A DNA stretch of 64,000 nucleotides from Frateuria_A sp051900535 (GTDB lineage Bacteria; Pseudomonadota; Gammaproteobacteria; Xanthomonadales; Rhodanobacteraceae), in assembly GCF_051900535.1 (NCBI RefSeq), contig NZ_JBHZGI010000001.1, positions 310,001 to 374,000 of the forward strand, in the 5' to 3' direction. A program made the position numbers and the translations under genes. This document shows, in pieces, positions 51,874 through 62,413 of the stretch. The notes below the pieces were generated by a model, which searched no databases, was not told the DNA's origin, and was given only the letters and a program-made list of their open reading frames with translations. Positions within the stretch are counted from its first letter, which is position 1. Each line of letters starts with the position of its first letter.

Positions 51874-51907
51874 AAAACAGGCGCCCGGTTCCCCGAGCGC
51901 CTGTTTT
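51874..51907 (-). terminator. Rho-independent terminator of the five-tRNA cluster
   Basis: AAAACAGGCGC and GCGCCTGTTTT form an 11-bp stem around a 12-base loop, followed on the minus strand by CTTTTGG. It lies 3 bp after the tRNA-Lys 3' end. Confidence 0.88.
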
Positions 51908-51910
51908 GAT

Positions 51911-51986
<76 letters not shown>

Positions 51987-52001
51987 TTGAAACTTGCAAA
52001 T

Positions 52002-52078
52002 TGGGGTGAGCGATGGGATTCGAACCCACGACATCCGGAATCACAATCCGGGACTCTAACCAGCTGAGCTACGCCCAC
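52002..52078 (-). tRNA. tRNA-His (anticodon GTG)
   Basis: Acceptor GTGGGCG/CGCTCAC with a preceding G at 52079 that can act as the encoded G-1 opposite discriminator C, anticodon loop TTGTGAT, T loop TTCGAAT, encoded CCA. Confidence 0.95.
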
Positions 52079-52097
52079 CATAAAACTCTAAGGAAGC

Positions 52098-52174
52098 TGG
52101 CGCGCCCGACAGGAATCGAACCTGCAACCGTCGGCTTAGAAGGCCGATGCTCTATCCGGTTGAGCTACAGGCGC
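52098..52174 (-). tRNA. tRNA-Arg (anticodon TCT)
   Basis: Acceptor GCGCCTG/CGGGCGC (one G-T pair), D arm GCTC-AACCGGATA-GAGC, anticodon loop CTTCTAA, T arm GCAGG-TTCGATT-CCTGT, discriminator G, encoded CCA. Confidence 0.95.
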
Positions 52175-52196
52175 ATGTCGAAAGCATAACGCCTGC

Positions 52197-52273
52197 TGGT
52201 CGGGGCAGAGGGATTCGAACCCCCGACATCCAGCTCCCAAAGCTGGCGCTCTACCAGACTGAGCTATACCCCG
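52197..52273 (-). tRNA. tRNA-Pro (anticodon TGG)
   Basis: Acceptor CGGGGTA/TGCCCCG (with one mismatch), anticodon loop TTTGGGA, T arm GGGGG-TTCGAAT-CCCTC, discriminator A, encoded CCA. Confidence 0.95.
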
Positions 52274-52440
52274 TAGCAGATCCGTGGAACGCTTTTCGCG
52301 TACCGAAGCCCTCGAATGCTACGGGCGACGCTTCACCTCGTCAATCCGTATCCAGCGCACCGGAGATTCCCTTCCGGTCCCATCCGTGCCTTCGGCGCCG
52401 ATGGACAAGTCACGACAAACACCATGACTTGCGGTACAAG

Positions 52441-52517
52441 TGGCGCGCCCGGAGAGATTCGAACTCCCGACCACCAAGTTCGTAGCCTGGTACTCTATCC
52501 AACTGAGCTACGGGCGC
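52441..52517 (-). tRNA. tRNA-Arg (anticodon ACG)
   Basis: Acceptor GCGCCCG/CGGGCGC, D arm GCTC-AGTTGGATA-GAGC, anticodon loop CTACGAA (A34 to be modified to inosine), T loop TTCGAAT, discriminator G, encoded CCA. First tRNA of the cluster. The 167-bp spacer to tRNA-Pro shows no gene. Confidence 0.96.
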
Positions 52518-52580
52518 GCGGTAAAACTGGTTTGCCGTGGCATCGCCGCCGAAGCGGTGGGTGCCGAAGCAAGAAGCGGA

Positions 52581-52609
52581 ATTATTCAGATTCGACGCGG
52601 TTGCGTCAA
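52581..52609 (-). promoter_or_regulatory. Strong sigma-70 promoter of the tRNA cluster
   Basis: Minus strand: TTGACG, exactly 17-bp spacer, AATAAT, preceded by an A/T-rich stretch (GATTTTTTGAAAAAGG) like an UP element, 64 bp before tRNA-Arg(ACG). Confidence 0.8.
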
Positions 52610-52617
52610 CACCTTTT

Positions 52618-52645
52618 TCAAAAAATCTTCGCTTCATCGAAGCGA
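52618..52645 (-). terminator. Rho-independent terminator of ftsH
   Basis: Minus strand: TCGCTTC-GAT-GAAGCGA followed by AGATTTTTT. It shares its T tract with the upstream edge of the tRNA promoter. Confidence 0.8.
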
Positions 52646-52754
52646 GGATTTTTCGTCTCTCGCCAACCCGCAAATGTTTGGACGTCCAAACAGAGCAGGC
52701 TGCTGCACCAGCATCATCCCTGCCCCTGCTACGCAGGAGAGGAAGCGATTGCCG

Positions 52755-54694
<1,940 letters not shown>

Positions 54695-54698
<4 letters not shown>

Positions 54699-55345
54699 GC
54701 GCGGGTCTCGTCCGTTTGCCCGCCCACGGCCTTCTTGCCGGTGGCGAGCGCATAAACCTCGCGCGAACGCGCGCGCGAAGCCTTGGGTTTACGCATGGTT
54801 ACGCGCGCGAACTGCGCGCGCAAGTTGCGCAGGTAGTCGTCGAAGCCGGCGCCCTGGAACAGCTTGATCAGGAACGCCCCGCCCGGCTTGAGCCACTGCC
54901 GGGAGAAATCCAGCGCCAGTTCGGCCAGGTCCATCGCACGAATCTGGTCGGCCAACGCCACGCCACTCATATTGGGGGCCATGTCCGACAGTACAAGATC
55001 GAGCGGCTGGCCGCCCAGGCGCTCTTCCAGCTGGCGCAACACCGTTTCCTCGCGGAAGTCGCCCTCGATGAAATCGACGCCCGCAATGCCTTGCATAGGG
55101 AGGATGTCCAGCGCGATCACCGTACCGTTGTCGCCCAGGCGCTGACGCACCAGTTGCGACCAGCCGCCCGGCGCCGCGCCGAGGTCGACCACGCGCATGC
55201 CCGGTTTGAGCAGACGGTCGCGTTCGATCAGCTCCTCCAGCTTGAATACCGCGCGCGAGCGCAGTCCTTCGGCTTGCGCCTTCTTCACGTAGACATCGTC
55301 GAAGTGCTCCCGGAGCCATCGGGAGCTGCTTTTGCTGCGGGACAT
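54695..55345 (-). CDS. rlmE: 23S rRNA (uridine-2'-O-)-methyltransferase (FtsJ/RrmJ)
   Basis: A 216-residue SAM-dependent enzyme that methylates U2552 of 23S rRNA. SAM motif VVDLGAAPGGWSQ near 60, catalytic Asp in DLVLSDMAPN near 125, and Lys in KPGGAFLIKLFQG near 160. The start at 55345 (MSRSKSSSRWL) is typical. It forms the universal rlmE-ftsH pair and is divergent from yhbY. Confidence 0.96.
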
Positions 55346-55426
55346 GCGGCAGGGGCACCGATGGGGGGAGACGCCCGCATGATACCCTTTACGGCCCCCC
55401 GACCGCGAACTGTGGACGCTTCCCGC

Positions 55427-55723
55427 ATGCCGATCTCCCCTTCCCAGCGCCGCTACCTGCGCAGCCTCGCCCACGACCTGCACCCGGTGATCCTGCTCGG
55501 GGCCAAGGGGGCGACACCGGCCGTGGTCAAGGAACTGGATCTGGCGCTCAGCCATCACGAGCTGGTCAAGGTGAAGCTTTCCGGCGGGGACAAGGAAGAG
55601 CGCGAGGCGCAGATCGTCTTCCTCACCGAGGGCACCGGTGCCGAGAGCGTGCAGCAGATCGGCCATACCGTCACCCTGTTCCGCCGCAACGAGGACGAGC
55701 CCAAGCTCGCCCTGCCCCGCTGA
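55427..55723 (+). CDS. yhbY: RNA-binding protein YhbY (CRM domain)
   Basis: A 98-residue single CRM/KOW-like domain protein (RRYLRSLAHDLHPVILLGAKG, then HELVKVKLSGGDKEER) that associates with pre-50S ribosomal subunits. The start at 55427 is chosen; the frame is open upstream. The last base overlaps the next start (TGATG). Confidence 0.93.
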   Translation: MPISPSQRRYLRSLAHDLHPVILLGAKGATPAVVKELDLALSHHELVKVKLSGGDKEEREAQIVFLTEGTGAESVQQIGHTVTLFRRNEDEPKLALPR

Positions 55724-56112
55724 TGGACCTTTCGCTCGAGCGCCCCGAGGGCTACCTGTTCATCCGCCGCGTGAGCGAGCGGTCGATCACGGTGATGGAC
55801 CGGGAGCTGGATGCGAGTTTCCTGCTGGCGCCGGACCGGGTGGTCGAAACCTGGCCGATCGACGATGTCATGGCATTGGATGAAAGCGCCGGCGACGCCG
55901 TACGCGAGCTCCAGCCGGAAGTAGTGCTCCTGGGCACCGGCAACCGGCAGCGATTTCCGTCGGCCGCGTTCATGGCCGGATTCCTGCGCAAGGGAATCGG
56001 CATCGAGGTGATGGACAACGCGGCGGCGGCACGCACCTACGACCTGCTGGCTGGCGAGGGGCGGCGAGTGGTCGCCGCGTTCATCCTGCCAGGGATCAAA
56101 TCGTCGGGCTGA
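55723..56112 (+). CDS. Mth938-like domain protein (DUF498/NDUFAF3 family)
   Basis: A 129-residue protein of the Mth938/DUF498 family: GYLFIRRVSERSITVMDREL at the start, VVLLGTGNRQRFPSA in the middle, and MDNAAAARTYDLLAGEGRRVV near the end. The human relative NDUFAF3 helps assemble complex I; the bacterial role is unknown. Translationally coupled to yhbY. Confidence 0.88.
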   Translation: MDLSLERPEGYLFIRRVSERSITVMDRELDASFLLAPDRVVETWPIDDVMALDESAGDAVRELQPEVVLLGTGNRQRFPSAAFMAGFLRKGIGIEVMDNAAAARTYDLLAGEGRRVVAAFILPGIKSSG

Positions 56113-56158
56113 AGCCCGCCCTGAGCGCACATTGCTGGGTGGGCTTCAGCCCACCAAC
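56105..56158. repeat. GGGCTGAAGCCC/GGGCTTCAGCCC double palindrome
   Basis: GGGCTGAAGCCCGCC and GGTGGGCTTCAGCCCACC, two facing palindromes with the same core, exactly fill the gap between the convergent Mth938 and nlpD genes. This is an intergenic repeat of REP type and may terminate from both sides. Confidence 0.7.
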
Positions 56159-56160
56159 AT

Positions 56161-56997
56161 TTACCTTGCCGGCAGGTAGTCGAGCGGATCGACCGGGTTG
56201 CCATCGCGCCGGATCTGGAACTGCAATTCATCCCGCGATGCACCGGTCGAACCCATCTCCGCGATCAGCTGCCCCGCGCTCACCCGTTGGCCTTCCTTCA
56301 CCAGCCGCTTGCGGTTGTGGCCGTACGCCGACAGGAAGTCGTCGTTGTGCTTGATGATGATCAGCTCGCCGTAACCAACCAGCCCATTGCCGCTGTAGAC
56401 GACCACGCCATCGGCGGCGGCGCGCACCGGATCGCCTGCCTTGCCGGCCAGTTCGATGCCCGGGATCGCGTCACCGCCCTGGAATTTCTTGATCAGCGTG
56501 CCGTCGGCCGGCCAGCGCCAGTTGACCCCGCTCGCCGTACGGGTCGCTCCCTTCGGCGCCGGCACGACTGGCGGTACAGGAACGGCGGCAACCGGAGCCG
56601 GCCCGACCACGCTCGCGCTCGGATGCGACGGTGTGGGAACCGGCTTGACCACCGGTGCCGGCAGGCGCGTGGGAGCGGAGGTGACCGAGCCTCGCGTGCC
56701 TGCAACGCGATCCCTGGCGGGCGAAAGCCGCAGTACCTGACCGGGCCAGATCGTGTACGGCGACGCGATCCCGTTCCATCCGGCCAGGTCGCGGAAATCC
56801 ACTCCATGGCGGAACGCGATCGAGTAAAGCGTGTCTCCGCGCATCACCCGATAGCTGTCCGAGGCCACCCGCGTCGGGGCGGCCGGCGTGCGCGGGGTCG
56901 TGGCGCCGCGATTGGGCTGGACCACGACCGACCGGCCACAGGCGGCAAGGAGAAGCGCGGCCGAGCATGCCGCCGCGAAGCGCGTCCATTTCGTCAT
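56161..56997 (-). CDS. nlpD: NlpD-type lipoprotein, LysM + M23 (murein hydrolase activator)
   Basis: A 278-residue outer-membrane lipoprotein: signal with lipobox LAAC (about 20-23), LysM domain about 52-96 (YRVMRGDTLYSIAFRHGVDF), Pro/Val-rich linker, and a C-terminal LytM/M23 domain about 165-278. The M23 metal-binding histidines are largely absent (DAIPGIELAGKAG, SAYGHNRK), as in NlpD/EnvC activators that stimulate amidases without cutting peptidoglycan. It lies downstream of the surE-pcm-yqaA block, as in related genomes. The start is the ATG at 56997; 57009 is also possible. Confidence 0.9.
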   Translation of the reverse strand: MTKWTRFAAACSAALLLAACGRSVVVQPNRGATTPRTPAAPTRVASDSYRVMRGDTLYSIAFRHGVDFRDLAGWNGIASPYTIWPGQVLRLSPARDRVAGTRGSVTSAPTRLPAPVVKPVPTPSHPSASVVGPAPVAAVPVPPVVPAPKGATRTASGVNWRWPADGTLIKKFQGGDAIPGIELAGKAGDPVRAAADGVVVYSGNGLVGYGELIIIKHNDDFLSAYGHNRKRLVKEGQRVSAGQLIAEMGSTGASRDELQFQIRRDGNPVDPLDYLPAR

Positions 56998-57050
56998 GCC
57001 GGCCAGCATACCCAGCCGACACACCGATTTCACGAAAAGCGCCACGCCGC

Positions 57051-57659
57051 TCAACGCAGCCAGATCCACCACACCAGCAGCAGCGCCAACACGACGATCG
57101 CCGCCCAGCCGATGCGCTCGATGTGCTTGTGCAATACCCGCTCGGCGCGCTCGCCGAACAGGCGGATCAGGAGCGCCAGCAGCCACACGCGCTTGCCGCG
57201 CCCGACCGCCATGCAGAGCAGGAACGGGATCACCGGCACGCCCACGATGCCCGACGCCCAGGTAACGAACTTCATCGGCACCACCGGTTGCAGCGCGGCC
57301 AGCGCCAGCACCAGCAGCAGGCCCAGCCAATGCTGGTTCATCTGCGCGCGCAGGCTGGCTACGCCCTGCTCGATCGGCTCCAGCAGGTGCAGCGAAGCCA
57401 GCAGCGGCTGCAGCGCCTGGAACGCCCAGTGGCCCAGCGCGTATCCCACGAGCGAACCGAGCAGCGAAAACAGCAGGCTGATGTTGGCGTAGAAGAATGC
57501 CTTCTGCCGCTTGCCCAGCATCATCGGCGCCAGCATCACCTCCGGCATGATCGGAAAGATGAAGGCTTCGACGAAGCTCAGTCCGCAGAGGTAGTACACA
57601 GCCCGCGGGTCGCGTGCCCAGATCAGTGCACGCGAGTAGAGCGTTCCAAACAAGCGCAT
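57051..57659 (-). CDS. yqaA: DedA/SNARE-associated family membrane protein YqaA
   Basis: A 202-residue VTT-domain membrane protein with five to six helices (YYLCGLSFVEAFIFPIMPEV, FSLLGSLVGYALGHWAF, LQPVVPMKFVTWASGIV). The YqaA branch of DedA proteins affects membrane homeostasis, possibly lipid scrambling or transport. It lies between pcm and nlpD. Confidence 0.9.
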   Translation of the reverse strand: MRLFGTLYSRALIWARDPRAVYYLCGLSFVEAFIFPIMPEVMLAPMMLGKRQKAFFYANISLLFSLLGSLVGYALGHWAFQALQPLLASLHLLEPIEQGVASLRAQMNQHWLGLLLVLALAALQPVVPMKFVTWASGIVGVPVIPFLLCMAVGRGKRVWLLALLIRLFGERAERVLHKHIERIGWAAIVVLALLLVWWIWLR

Positions 57660-57691
57660 CTAGTGGGTTCCTTGTCGCCGGAGAGGTGGCA

Positions 57692-58387
57692 TCAGCCGAT
57701 GCCGCCGAGCAGCGGCACGAAACTGACCGCGCCGAGTTCTTCCTGTATGAAGTCACCCTGCCCATTGCCGCGGATGCGCAACAGCATCTGGCTGCTGGGC
57801 GAGCCGACCGGGGCGACCAGCACGCCTTCGGGCGAAAGCTGGTCGAGTACCTGGCTGGGGATCGCGTCCCCTGCGGCAGTGAGGATGATCGCGTCGAAAG
57901 GCGCCTGGTCCGGCCAGCCGAGCTTGCCGTCGTCGTGGCGCGAGCGCACGTTGACCAGGCCCAGTTGACGGAAGCGCCGCCGCGCCTGGCGCAGCAACTC
58001 CTCGATGCGCTCGACGGTAAACACCTGCCCGACCAGTGCCGCCAGTACGACCGCCTGGTAACCCGAGCCGGTTCCGATCTCCAGCACCTTCTGCGGCACG
58101 CCACCGTTGAAGTGTTCCAGCAGTGCCTCGGTCATGCGCGCGACCACCCACGGCTGGGAGATGGTCTGGCCATGGCCGATCGGCAGCGCGGTGTTCTCGT
58201 AGGCGCGCGAGTGCAGCGCCTGGTCGATGAAGTGATGGCGCGGCGTGTTGCGGATCACCTCGATCACGCGCGGGTCGCGAATGCCGCTTTCCTTGAGTGT
58301 GGTGGCGAGCCGGTCGCGCGCGCGCTGGGAGGTCATTCCCTCGCCCTTGAACGCCGACGGCGGCAGCGGGTGGATGTTCATCGTCAT
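57692..58387 (-). CDS. pcm: Protein-L-isoaspartate O-methyltransferase
   Basis: A 231-residue SAM enzyme repairing isoaspartyl residues in damaged proteins. ALPIGHGQTISQPWVVA near 70-85 is the substrate loop and VLEIGTGSGYQAVVLA near 100 the SAM site; DAIILTAAGDAIP and PEGVLVAPVG complete the family set. The start at 58387 is two bases after the surE stop, so the pair is coupled, as in most Proteobacteria. Confidence 0.96.
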   Translation of the reverse strand: MTMNIHPLPPSAFKGEGMTSQRARDRLATTLKESGIRDPRVIEVIRNTPRHHFIDQALHSRAYENTALPIGHGQTISQPWVVARMTEALLEHFNGGVPQKVLEIGTGSGYQAVVLAALVGQVFTVERIEELLRQARRRFRQLGLVNVRSRHDDGKLGWPDQAPFDAIILTAAGDAIPSQVLDQLSPEGVLVAPVGSPSSQMLLRIRGNGQGDFIQEELGAVSFVPLLGGIG

Positions 58388-58389
58388 CG

Positions 58390-59169
58390 TCAGGCCGCCT
58401 TCTCGTCCATGGCCTCGGTCATCGCCTGCATCCAGCCGCTGATTTTCTCCAGCGCCTCGTAACGGGTGAGGTCCACGTGGATCGGCGTCACCGAAACGTA
58501 GCCGCGGCGCACCGCGTCGAAGTCGGTTCCGGGACCATCGTCTTCGGCGCCACCGGAAGGACCGATCCACCAGATCGGCTTGCCGCGCGGATCGGTCTGC
58601 GCGATGCAAGGCGCGGAACGGTGCCGTTTGCCCAGCCGCGTGACCTCGAAGCCGAGGATCTCGTGCCAGGGCCGGTCGGGCACGTTGACGTTGAGGATGG
58701 TGTCCGCCGGCAACGGGTCGACCAGCAGGCGCCGCATCAGGATAAGGACGGCCTGCGCGGCCGAGTCGTAGTGCTCGCCCTTGTGATCACGGCTCGCCAG
58801 CGACACGGCGATCGCCGGCAGACCGAGGAAACGGCCTTCCATCGCCGCCGATACGGTGCCCGAATAGATGACGTCGTCACCGAGGTTGGCCGAGTTGTTG
58901 ATGCCTGACACCACGATGTCCGGCTCATGGTCGAGCAGGCCGGCCAGTGCCAGGTGTACGCAATCGGTCGGCGTGCCGGCGACGCGGTAACGCCCATCAT
59001 CCATCTTCAACGCACGGATCGGCGCATCCAGGGTGAGCGAATTGCTGGCGCCGGAACGGTCGCGATCAGGTGCCACCACCGTCACCTGCCCCACCGCTGC
59101 CAGACAGTCGGCCAATACGCGGATGCCGGGGGCATCCACGCCGTCGTCGTTGCTTACCAGGACTCGCAT
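58390..59169 (-). CDS. surE: 5'/3'-nucleotidase SurE
   Basis: A 259-residue metal-dependent nucleotide phosphatase linked to stationary-phase survival. VSNDDGVDAPGI at the N-terminus supplies the two Asp ligands (Asp8, Asp9), and SGINNSANLGDDVIYSGTV holds the Ser/Asn ligands. VAPDRDRSGASNSLT is also present. It is the first gene of surE-pcm-yqaA-nlpD and is divergent from the Smr gene. Confidence 0.97.
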   Translation of the reverse strand: MRVLVSNDDGVDAPGIRVLADCLAAVGQVTVVAPDRDRSGASNSLTLDAPIRALKMDDGRYRVAGTPTDCVHLALAGLLDHEPDIVVSGINNSANLGDDVIYSGTVSAAMEGRFLGLPAIAVSLASRDHKGEHYDSAAQAVLILMRRLLVDPLPADTILNVNVPDRPWHEILGFEVTRLGKRHRSAPCIAQTDPRGKPIWWIGPSGGAEDDGPGTDFDAVRRGYVSVTPIHVDLTRYEALEKISGWMQAMTEAMDEKAA

Positions 59170-59340
59170 GATGTTCCGTCAACAGATGCACGAGCGCGGC
59201 CCCGAAGGCGCGCTCCGAATCCTCTGGAGTCTACCGGAGCGGGGCCCCGCTTTCACGGCCGCGCGATATGACACCTCACCGCTCCGGCGGCTGATACGGT
59301 GTGTTTGCCCGAATCGCGTGCAAGTCTCTAGCATGGCCTC

Positions 59341-59892
59341 ATGAAGAAGCGCCGAGTCCCTGCCGAACCCGACGAGGACGACATCCGCCTGTTCCGCGAT
59401 GCAATCGGGCCAGTGCGCGAGATCCGCGTGGATGCGACCCCGCCGCCCGCGCCCCGGCCGGAGCCGCGCGCGCACATGTTCGAAGCGGACGAGGCCGCCG
59501 TGCCTGGTGAATTGTTGGAGCTGGCCTTCGATCCCGCCTTGATGGAAATCGGTGAGGAGCTCAGCTACCTGCGCGAAGGCTATCCGCCGCGCCTGCTGCG
59601 CCAGCTCAAGCGCGGACAGTTCAGCATCCAGGACGAACTGGACCTGCACCACATGAATGCCGCCGCCGCACAGGCCAGCATCGCCAGTTTCCTCGCCCAA
59701 GCCCGCCAGCACGGCCTGCGCTGCGTACGCATCGTGCACGGCAAGGGCCTGCGCTCGAAGGCCGCCGGCCCGGTGCTCAAGGTGCTCACGGACCGCCTGT
59801 TGCGCCGGCGCGACGACGTGGTGGCGTTTGCTTCGGCCAAGCCCGCCCAGGGTGGCACCGGTGCCGTCGTCGTCCTGCTAAGAAACGCCTGA
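59341..59892 (+). CDS. Smr-domain protein (SmrA/YdaL-like)
   Basis: A 183-residue protein with an acidic N-terminal region (to ~85) and a C-terminal Smr domain (ELDLHHMNAAAAQASI, the core IVHGKGLRS, and TGAVVVLLR). Smr domains are nucleases or RNA-cleaving modules related to the MutS2 C-terminus; YdaL/SmrB relatives cleave mRNA at collided ribosomes. This protein stands between truD and surE but on the opposite strand. Confidence 0.9.
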   Translation: MKKRRVPAEPDEDDIRLFRDAIGPVREIRVDATPPPAPRPEPRAHMFEADEAAVPGELLELAFDPALMEIGEELSYLREGYPPRLLRQLKRGQFSIQDELDLHHMNAAAAQASIASFLAQARQHGLRCVRIVHGKGLRSKAAGPVLKVLTDRLLRRRDDVVAFASAKPAQGGTGAVVVLLRNA

Positions 59893-59923
59893 GCTCTGTA
59901 GGAGCGGCCGGCGTCAGCCCATG

Positions 59924-60931
59924 TCAGGCTTGCGCCAGTTCGCGTACCACGACGGTGGCGTAGGCGCCGGCAGGCAACTCGAAGGCCAGTTCCAGCGCAT
60001 CCTCGCCGAGCCAGCGCCAGGACAGTTGGCGGGGAATCAGGCGCAAGGGGCGCCGTTCCTGGTCCATGCGGGCTGCCGCGAGGCCTTCGGCCAGATCACT
60101 GTCGCGCGCGGCAGCCTCGCGCTCCAGGGCGCCGACGTCAGCGGTGGTCGGCGGTTCGCCCTGGCCCCAGAGCGGGCCTGACGGATGGATATCGCCGCTG
60201 GCCAGGCGCCCGGCCAGCGCGGCATCGAACGGCTCCGGCCCGAACCACGAGCGCGAGCCGGCGAGCGACCAAATCTCGCCCTCCATCGGGGTGTCCCACG
60301 TACCCAGGTCCACCCGCGCCGCAAGCACGCCATTGAAAATGTGCGAGCGGGCCGCCGAAAGCAGGAAGCTGCGCTTGTCCCGATCCACACGGCGACCGGC
60401 GAACATCGCCCGCGCCTGCGCCACGTTGCCGCCCTCGCGGCCGAAGCGTTGTTCGCCGAAGTAGTTGGGCACGCCGCGCGCGGCGATGGCGGCCAGCACC
60501 TTTTCGGCGTCCGTGCGATCGCCCTGCACCTCACGCAATACCAGTACGAAGCGGTTGCCGCGCAACGCGCCGCGCTTGAGTTTGCGGTTGTGCCGGGTGG
60601 CGGCGAGCACCTTCACTTCCGCATGCGGGATGGCCGACCAGTCCGGGTCCGGCTTGCCCGCCAACTGCACGGTGAAGGCCTGCCGGGTCACCGCGTGGCG
60701 GTCCTTCAGGCCGGCGTAACCGACGGCCACCGGCGGCACGCCGGCGAAGCGGGCCAGCTCGCGCGCCACCCAGTCAGTGTTGGCGCCGCGCTTCTCCACC
60801 CACAGCAGCGCATGCTCGCCCGAGCCCTCGGCGTCGTAGCCGAGGATTTCCTCGACGAGGAAGTCCTCAGGCGCGGCGCGCAGGCGCGCGGTGAGCGGTG
60901 GGGTGCCGTGGGCGTAGGGAAGTTCGTGCAC
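59924..60931 (-). CDS. truD: tRNA pseudouridine(13) synthase
   Basis: A 335-residue TruD that makes pseudouridine 13 in tRNA-Glu and others. The catalytic Asp77 lies in VGYAGLKDRHAVTRQ; GTPPLTARLRAAPEDFLVEE at the N-terminus, VPNYFGEQRFGREGGN and the insertion TRUD domain follow. Between the isp genes and surE as usual, here separated from ispF by mgtE. Confidence 0.96.
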   Translation of the reverse strand: MHELPYAHGTPPLTARLRAAPEDFLVEEILGYDAEGSGEHALLWVEKRGANTDWVARELARFAGVPPVAVGYAGLKDRHAVTRQAFTVQLAGKPDPDWSAIPHAEVKVLAATRHNRKLKRGALRGNRFVLVLREVQGDRTDAEKVLAAIAARGVPNYFGEQRFGREGGNVAQARAMFAGRRVDRDKRSFLLSAARSHIFNGVLAARVDLGTWDTPMEGEIWSLAGSRSWFGPEPFDAALAGRLASGDIHPSGPLWGQGEPPTTADVGALEREAAARDSDLAEGLAAARMDQERRPLRLIPRQLSWRWLGEDALELAFELPAGAYATVVVRELAQA

Positions 60932-61027
60932 TGCGGTCCTTTGATCGATGGGTTCTTCCGGCCCTGTGGAGTCACTTGTGGGCGATGCTTGTGGGCCGCC
61001 GGCAAGTGGGCTGCTGCAGAGGCCGCG

Positions 61028-62413
61028 TTACATGAGGAAGAGCGAGGCGAGCCCCAGAAAAATGAAAAACCCGCCGCTGTCGGTCATGGCCGTGATCAGC
61101 ACGCTCGAACCCAACGCCGGGTCGCGCCCGAACTTCATCATCAGCATCGGGATGCCGACGCCGCAGAACGCCGCAAGCAGCAGATTGAGCGTCATGGCAG
61201 CGGTCATCACCACGCCAAGGGCGATGTTCTCGTAGAGCAGCCAGGCCACGACGCCGATCACTCCGCCCCAGACCAGGCCGTTGAAAAGCGACACGGCCAG
61301 TTCCTTGCGCCACAGCCGCTTGGCGCTGTCGGGCGTGATCTGGTTGAGCGCCAGCGCGCGAACGATCATGGTGATGGTCTGGTTGCCGGAGTTGCCGCCG
61401 ATGCCGGCCACGATCGGCATCAGCGTGGCCAGCGCCACCAGCTTCTCGATCGCGCCTTCGAAGAGCCCGATCACGCGCGAGGCGATGAAGGCCGTGACCA
61501 GATTGATCGCCAGCCACGACCAGCGGTTGCGCAAGCTGGCCCACACCGAGGCGAAGATGTCCTCTTCCTCGCGCAAACCGACGCGGTTCAGGGCGTCGCT
61601 CTCGCTCTCCTCGCGGATCACGTCGACCATCGCATCGACGGTGATGCGGCCAATCAGCCGACCACCGTCGTCCACGACCGGCGCAGTCACCAAATCGTAG
61701 CGCTCGAATGCCTGCGCCACCTCGTAAGCGTCGTCGGCGGGATGGAAGGTGTTGACGTCCGGCGCCATCACCTCGCTGACCATCTTCTCGGGCGGATTGA
61801 CCAACAGCCAGTGCACCGGCAGCACCCCGGTGAGCACGTTCTCGTGGTTGATCACGAACAGCTTGTCGGTCTGCGCGGGCAGCTCATCGAAGCGGCGCAA
61901 ATAACGCAGCACGGTCTCCAGGCTCACGTCCTCGCGGATCGTGACCATCTCGAAGTCCATCAGCGAGCCGATCTGGTCCTCTTCCCAGGACAGCGCCGAC
62001 TGCACCCGCTCGCGCTGCTGCGCGTCGAGGCTGGCCATCAGTTCGGGCAGCACCTCGGTCGGCAGGTCCTCGACCAGGTCGGCGAGCTCGTCGGCGTCCA
62101 GGGGCTCGACCGCGGCGAGGATCTCTCGCTGGTCCATGTCCGCGATCAGCGATTCGCGGACGGCGTCCGAGACTTCCAGCAGGATTTCGCCGTCGCGATC
62201 GGCTTTCACCCGCTGCCAGACGGCCAGGCGTTCGTCCAGTGGCAACGACTCGAGTACGAAGGCGATGTCGGCCGGGTGCAGCTCATCGAGCCGCTGCTGC
62301 AGCTCGGCCTGGTGCTCGGGCGTCGGATCCTCGACCAGCCGCGCCAGCAGCTCGGTGATGGCCTCCAGCTGCTCGTGCAGACGGTTGGCGCCGCGGGCTT
62401 CGGCCTCGCTCAC
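61028..62413 (-). CDS. mgtE: Magnesium transporter MgtE
   Basis: A 461-residue Mg2+ channel: cytosolic N domain (about 15-130, LDELHPADIAFVLESLP, PTEVLPELMASL), two CBS domains (about 135-260), plug helix, and five membrane helices (about 285-461) with the filter region MPIVAGIGGNSGNQT near helix 2. The start is GTG at 62413, overlapping the ispF stop by four bases (GTGA), so translation is coupled to isoprenoid genes. I see no magnesium riboswitch in the ~3 bp available. Confidence 0.93.
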   Translation of the reverse strand: MSEAEARGANRLHEQLEAITELLARLVEDPTPEHQAELQQRLDELHPADIAFVLESLPLDERLAVWQRVKADRDGEILLEVSDAVRESLIADMDQREILAAVEPLDADELADLVEDLPTEVLPELMASLDAQQRERVQSALSWEEDQIGSLMDFEMVTIREDVSLETVLRYLRRFDELPAQTDKLFVINHENVLTGVLPVHWLLVNPPEKMVSEVMAPDVNTFHPADDAYEVAQAFERYDLVTAPVVDDGGRLIGRITVDAMVDVIREESESDALNRVGLREEEDIFASVWASLRNRWSWLAINLVTAFIASRVIGLFEGAIEKLVALATLMPIVAGIGGNSGNQTITMIVRALALNQITPDSAKRLWRKELAVSLFNGLVWGGVIGVVAWLLYENIALGVVMTAAMTLNLLLAAFCGVGIPMLMMKFGRDPALGSSVLITAMTDSGGFFIFLGLASLFLM

